This document shows, piece after piece, positions 4,790 through 6,297 of a stretch of 6,297 bases of DNA; the stretch's first letter is position 1; each line of letters starts with the position of its first letter. The notes beneath the pieces are model-generated. The model did not search any database and was not told the origin of the DNA. It saw nothing but the letters and a program-made list of their open reading frames with translations. Source of the stretch: Acidobacteriota bacterium (lineage in GTDB: Bacteria > Acidobacteriota > Terriglobia > Terriglobales > Acidobacteriaceae); contig JAJZCP010000098.1 of assembly GCA_021846065.1 (NCBI GenBank), forward strand, positions 1-6,297. The letters run 5' to 3'. The position numbers and the translations under genes are program-made.

Positions 4790-5845
4790 ATGTCCGACGA
4801 AGAACAGACCCTCCTGAAACCGACGATCAGCGATCTCATCGCGCAGCTTGGCGGCAGCCTGCTCGTCGGCGATCCGGCTCGTCGCATCGACCACCCGGCC
4901 CAGCCCGCAACCGCCCAGCCGCACTCCATGCTCTTTGCCGAGTCCGGGTCCGCGCTTGCCGACGCGCTCGCCGCGCAACCCGGACTGGTCGTCACCGCTC
5001 CCCGGCATCTCGCTTCCACGCTTGATCCCGGCAGCATTCCTGCCACAGCGGTTCTCCTCACCGATCAGCCGCGTCTCTGGTTTGCCCGCGCCGCTCAGTT
5101 GCTTCGTCCATCCTTGCCCGCTCAGGGCATCCACCCCACGGCCGTCGTCCACGCCACGGCCATCCTCGCTCCGGACGCCACCATCGGACCCTGCGCCGTC
5201 CTCGCCGAGGGAGTGCGCGTCGGCGCGCGCACCCGCATCGACGCCGGAGTCGTCCTCCAATCCGGCGTCATCGTCGGCGCAGACTGCCATCTCTGGCCTC
5301 GTGTCGTCGTCTACTCCGGAACAACGCTCGGCAATCGTGTCACGGTCCACGCCGGAGCCGTGCTCGGTGCCGATGGTTTTGGTTTCGTCCGCGACCGACA
5401 CACCGGACGCTATACCCAATTTCCCCAGCAGGGCACGCTGCTCGTCGAAGACGACGTGGAGATCGGCGCCAACTCCACCATCGACCGCGGAGCGCTCGCC
5501 GCCACGCGCATCGGCAGCGGCACCAAGCTCGACAATCTCATCCACATCGGCCACAACTGCACCATCGGCCAGAACGTCGTCATGGCCTCGCTTTGCGGCA
5601 TCTCCGGCTCGTCGGAGATCGGCGACGGAGCCGTTCTCGCCGGCCAGGTCGGCATCGGAGATCATGTCACCATCGGCCCCGGCGTCATCCTCGGCGGACA
5701 GGCCGGCGTCCTCTCCGGCAAAACCGTCACCACCACCGGCTCCGTCCTCTGGGGCACACCCGCGCGTCCGCTCCGCCAATATCTCCGCGAACTCGCCACC
5801 CTCACGCGCCTCACTCGCAGGCCGCAGCGCAACGAGCAGGAATGA
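4790..5845 (+). CDS. lpxD: UDP-3-O-acylglucosamine N-acyltransferase
   Basis: A 351-residue cytoplasmic enzyme that adds a 3-hydroxyacyl chain from acyl-ACP to the 2-amino group of UDP-3-O-acyl-glucosamine, the third step of lipid A synthesis; active as a trimer. Residues 1-110 form the N-terminal uridine-binding domain, less conserved here. Residues 112-325 are a left-handed beta-helix of hexapeptide repeats (GIHPTAVVHATAILAPDATIG and on). Family motifs are GADGFGFV (193-200), IGANSTIDRGAL (225-236) and LDNLIHIGHNCTIG (247-260), where H255 matches the catalytic histidine (H239 in E. coli). WGTPARPLRQYLRELATLTRL (321-341) is the C-terminal helix contacting acyl-ACP. AGGAG (4780-4784) overlaps the upstream stop codon and lies 5 nt ahead of the ATG, so translation is probably coupled. 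lpxC, fabZ and lpxA are not in the window, so a second lpxD copy elsewhere in the genome is possible. Confidence 0.96.
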   Translation: MSDEEQTLLKPTISDLIAQLGGSLLVGDPARRIDHPAQPATAQPHSMLFAESGSALADALAAQPGLVVTAPRHLASTLDPGSIPATAVLLTDQPRLWFARAAQLLRPSLPAQGIHPTAVVHATAILAPDATIGPCAVLAEGVRVGARTRIDAGVVLQSGVIVGADCHLWPRVVVYSGTTLGNRVTVHAGAVLGADGFGFVRDRHTGRYTQFPQQGTLLVEDDVEIGANSTIDRGALAATRIGSGTKLDNLIHIGHNCTIGQNVVMASLCGISGSSEIGDGAVLAGQVGIGDHVTIGPGVILGGQAGVLSGKTVTTTGSVLWGTPARPLRQYLRELATLTRLTRRPQRNEQE

Positions 5846-6297
5846 ACATCCTGCAAATCTCCGGCAGCGGGCGCAACTGCGGCAAGACCACACTCGGCTG
5901 CGCGCTCATCGCCGCATTCCCAGCCCTGCGCTGGATCGCCGTCAAGCTCACCCCCCACGCGCATCCACTCGATCCCTCCCCGCAATCTTCAGTTTCCTCT
6001 GTCGCTGCGCCTGCAAACAAAGACACCAGCCGCTTCTGCGCCGCCGGAGCCATCGAAGCGCATCTGCACATGCCGCCTCTGGAGCCGGCATTTCTCGCCG
6101 AATCTGCGCGCCGCGCCGATGTTCTCCTCGTCGAATCCGGCCAGTTCATCGCTCCCGGCTCCTGGCCGCTCTTTCATCTCGCCATCGCCCCATCCAGCTC
6201 CGCGCTTTGGAAGCCAGGCTTCGCCGAGCGTCTTTTGCGCTTGCATGCGCTCGTCCTCACCGGACCATTCCCGTCACGGGAGACGCCGCAATATCCG
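5842..6297 (+). CDS. MobB-like P-loop NTPase, N-terminal part (3' end outside window)
   Basis: The first 152 residues of a protein that runs off the window. The start ATG overlaps the lpxD stop as ATGA, a sign of translational coupling. Residues 3-17 hold the first strand and a Walker A loop (GSGRNCGKTT, 7-16). A second strand with VKLTPHAHPLD (34-44) and the segment KDTSRFCAAGA (60-70) resemble the VKHxxH and KDTxRxxxAGA features of MobB, the GTP-binding partner in molybdopterin guanine dinucleotide synthesis. DVLLVESGQF (93-102) looks like a Walker B strand with E98. A low-complexity Ser/Pro/Ala stretch (44-59) interrupts the domain where MobB is usually compact. It is not LpxK, whose P-loop is of the GGTGKTP type. 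A role in lipid A or envelope synthesis is suggested only by its position; molybdenum cofactor maturation or an uncharacterised SIMIBI-type NTPase are alternatives. Confidence 0.75.
   Translation, partial: MNILQISGSGRNCGKTTLGCALIAAFPALRWIAVKLTPHAHPLDPSPQSSVSSVAAPANKDTSRFCAAGAIEAHLHMPPLEPAFLAESARRADVLLVESGQFIAPGSWPLFHLAIAPSSSALWKPGFAERLLRLHALVLTGPFPSRETPQYP

Noticed and set aside
4682..5893. Long open frame of about 400 codons antisense to lpxD
   Set aside because: It is the mirror of a GC-rich hexapeptide-repeat gene. The translation is low-complexity Gly/Ala/Asp-rich with no family features, and lpxD itself is unmistakable.
5842..6297. Identification of the last gene as lpxK
   Set aside because: LpxK has a GGTGKTP-type P-loop after a membrane-proximal N-terminus. 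This protein starts directly with a strand and GSGRNCGKTT and has MobB-like motifs.

Overview
The window is GC-rich, densely coding DNA from a Gram-negative bacterium. Two genes are of the lipid A type (a lipid A acyltransferase-family protein and LpxD), so the organism has an outer membrane with lipid A. The overall character (high GC, an SYLF/Ysc84-type secreted protein, an orphan NarL-type regulator, a short DNABII protein) reminds me of Acidobacteriota such as the Terriglobia. That placement is an impression, not something the sequence proves.

Layout. (1) 1-525: the 3' end of an unrecognised gene on the + strand. (2) 620-913: a DNABII (HU/IHF) DNA-binding protein on the - strand with a TTG start, convergent with the first gene. 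(3) 914-1088: a divergent promoter region whose two predicted -35 boxes lie almost on top of each other on opposite strands. (4) 1089-1643: dcd, dCTP deaminase. (5) 1644-1788: a leader with a cluster of GTGCA/TGCAC motifs, then a NarL/LuxR-type response regulator with a degenerate receiver domain (1789-2457). (6) 2458-2940: 483 bases without a convincing gene, holding one long hairpin followed by a T-tract. (7) 2941-3645: a secreted SYLF-domain protein. (8) 3633-3780: a compact block of two different 14-bp tandem duplications, an 11-bp inverted repeat, a 14-bp palindrome and a perfect 18-bp terminator stem. (9) 3816-6297: a tightly packed set of three genes: an LpxL/HtrB-family acyltransferase, lpxD, and a MobB-like P-loop NTPase that runs off the end of the window.

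How the genes work together. The last three genes look like one transcription unit (8-nt gap, then an ATGA overlap). Two of them act on acyl chains of the lipid A pathway, LpxD at an early cytoplasmic step and the acyltransferase at a late membrane step. The role of the P-loop protein there is unknown. The other genes are independent: nucleotide metabolism (dcd), chromatin architecture (DNABII protein), an orphan regulator, and an envelope protein. I found no RNA gene, CRISPR array, insertion sequence or phage gene. I did not find a clear new multi-gene system. The best leads are non-coding (the repeat block, the hairpin region, the GTGCA cluster) and the P-loop gene behind lpxD.
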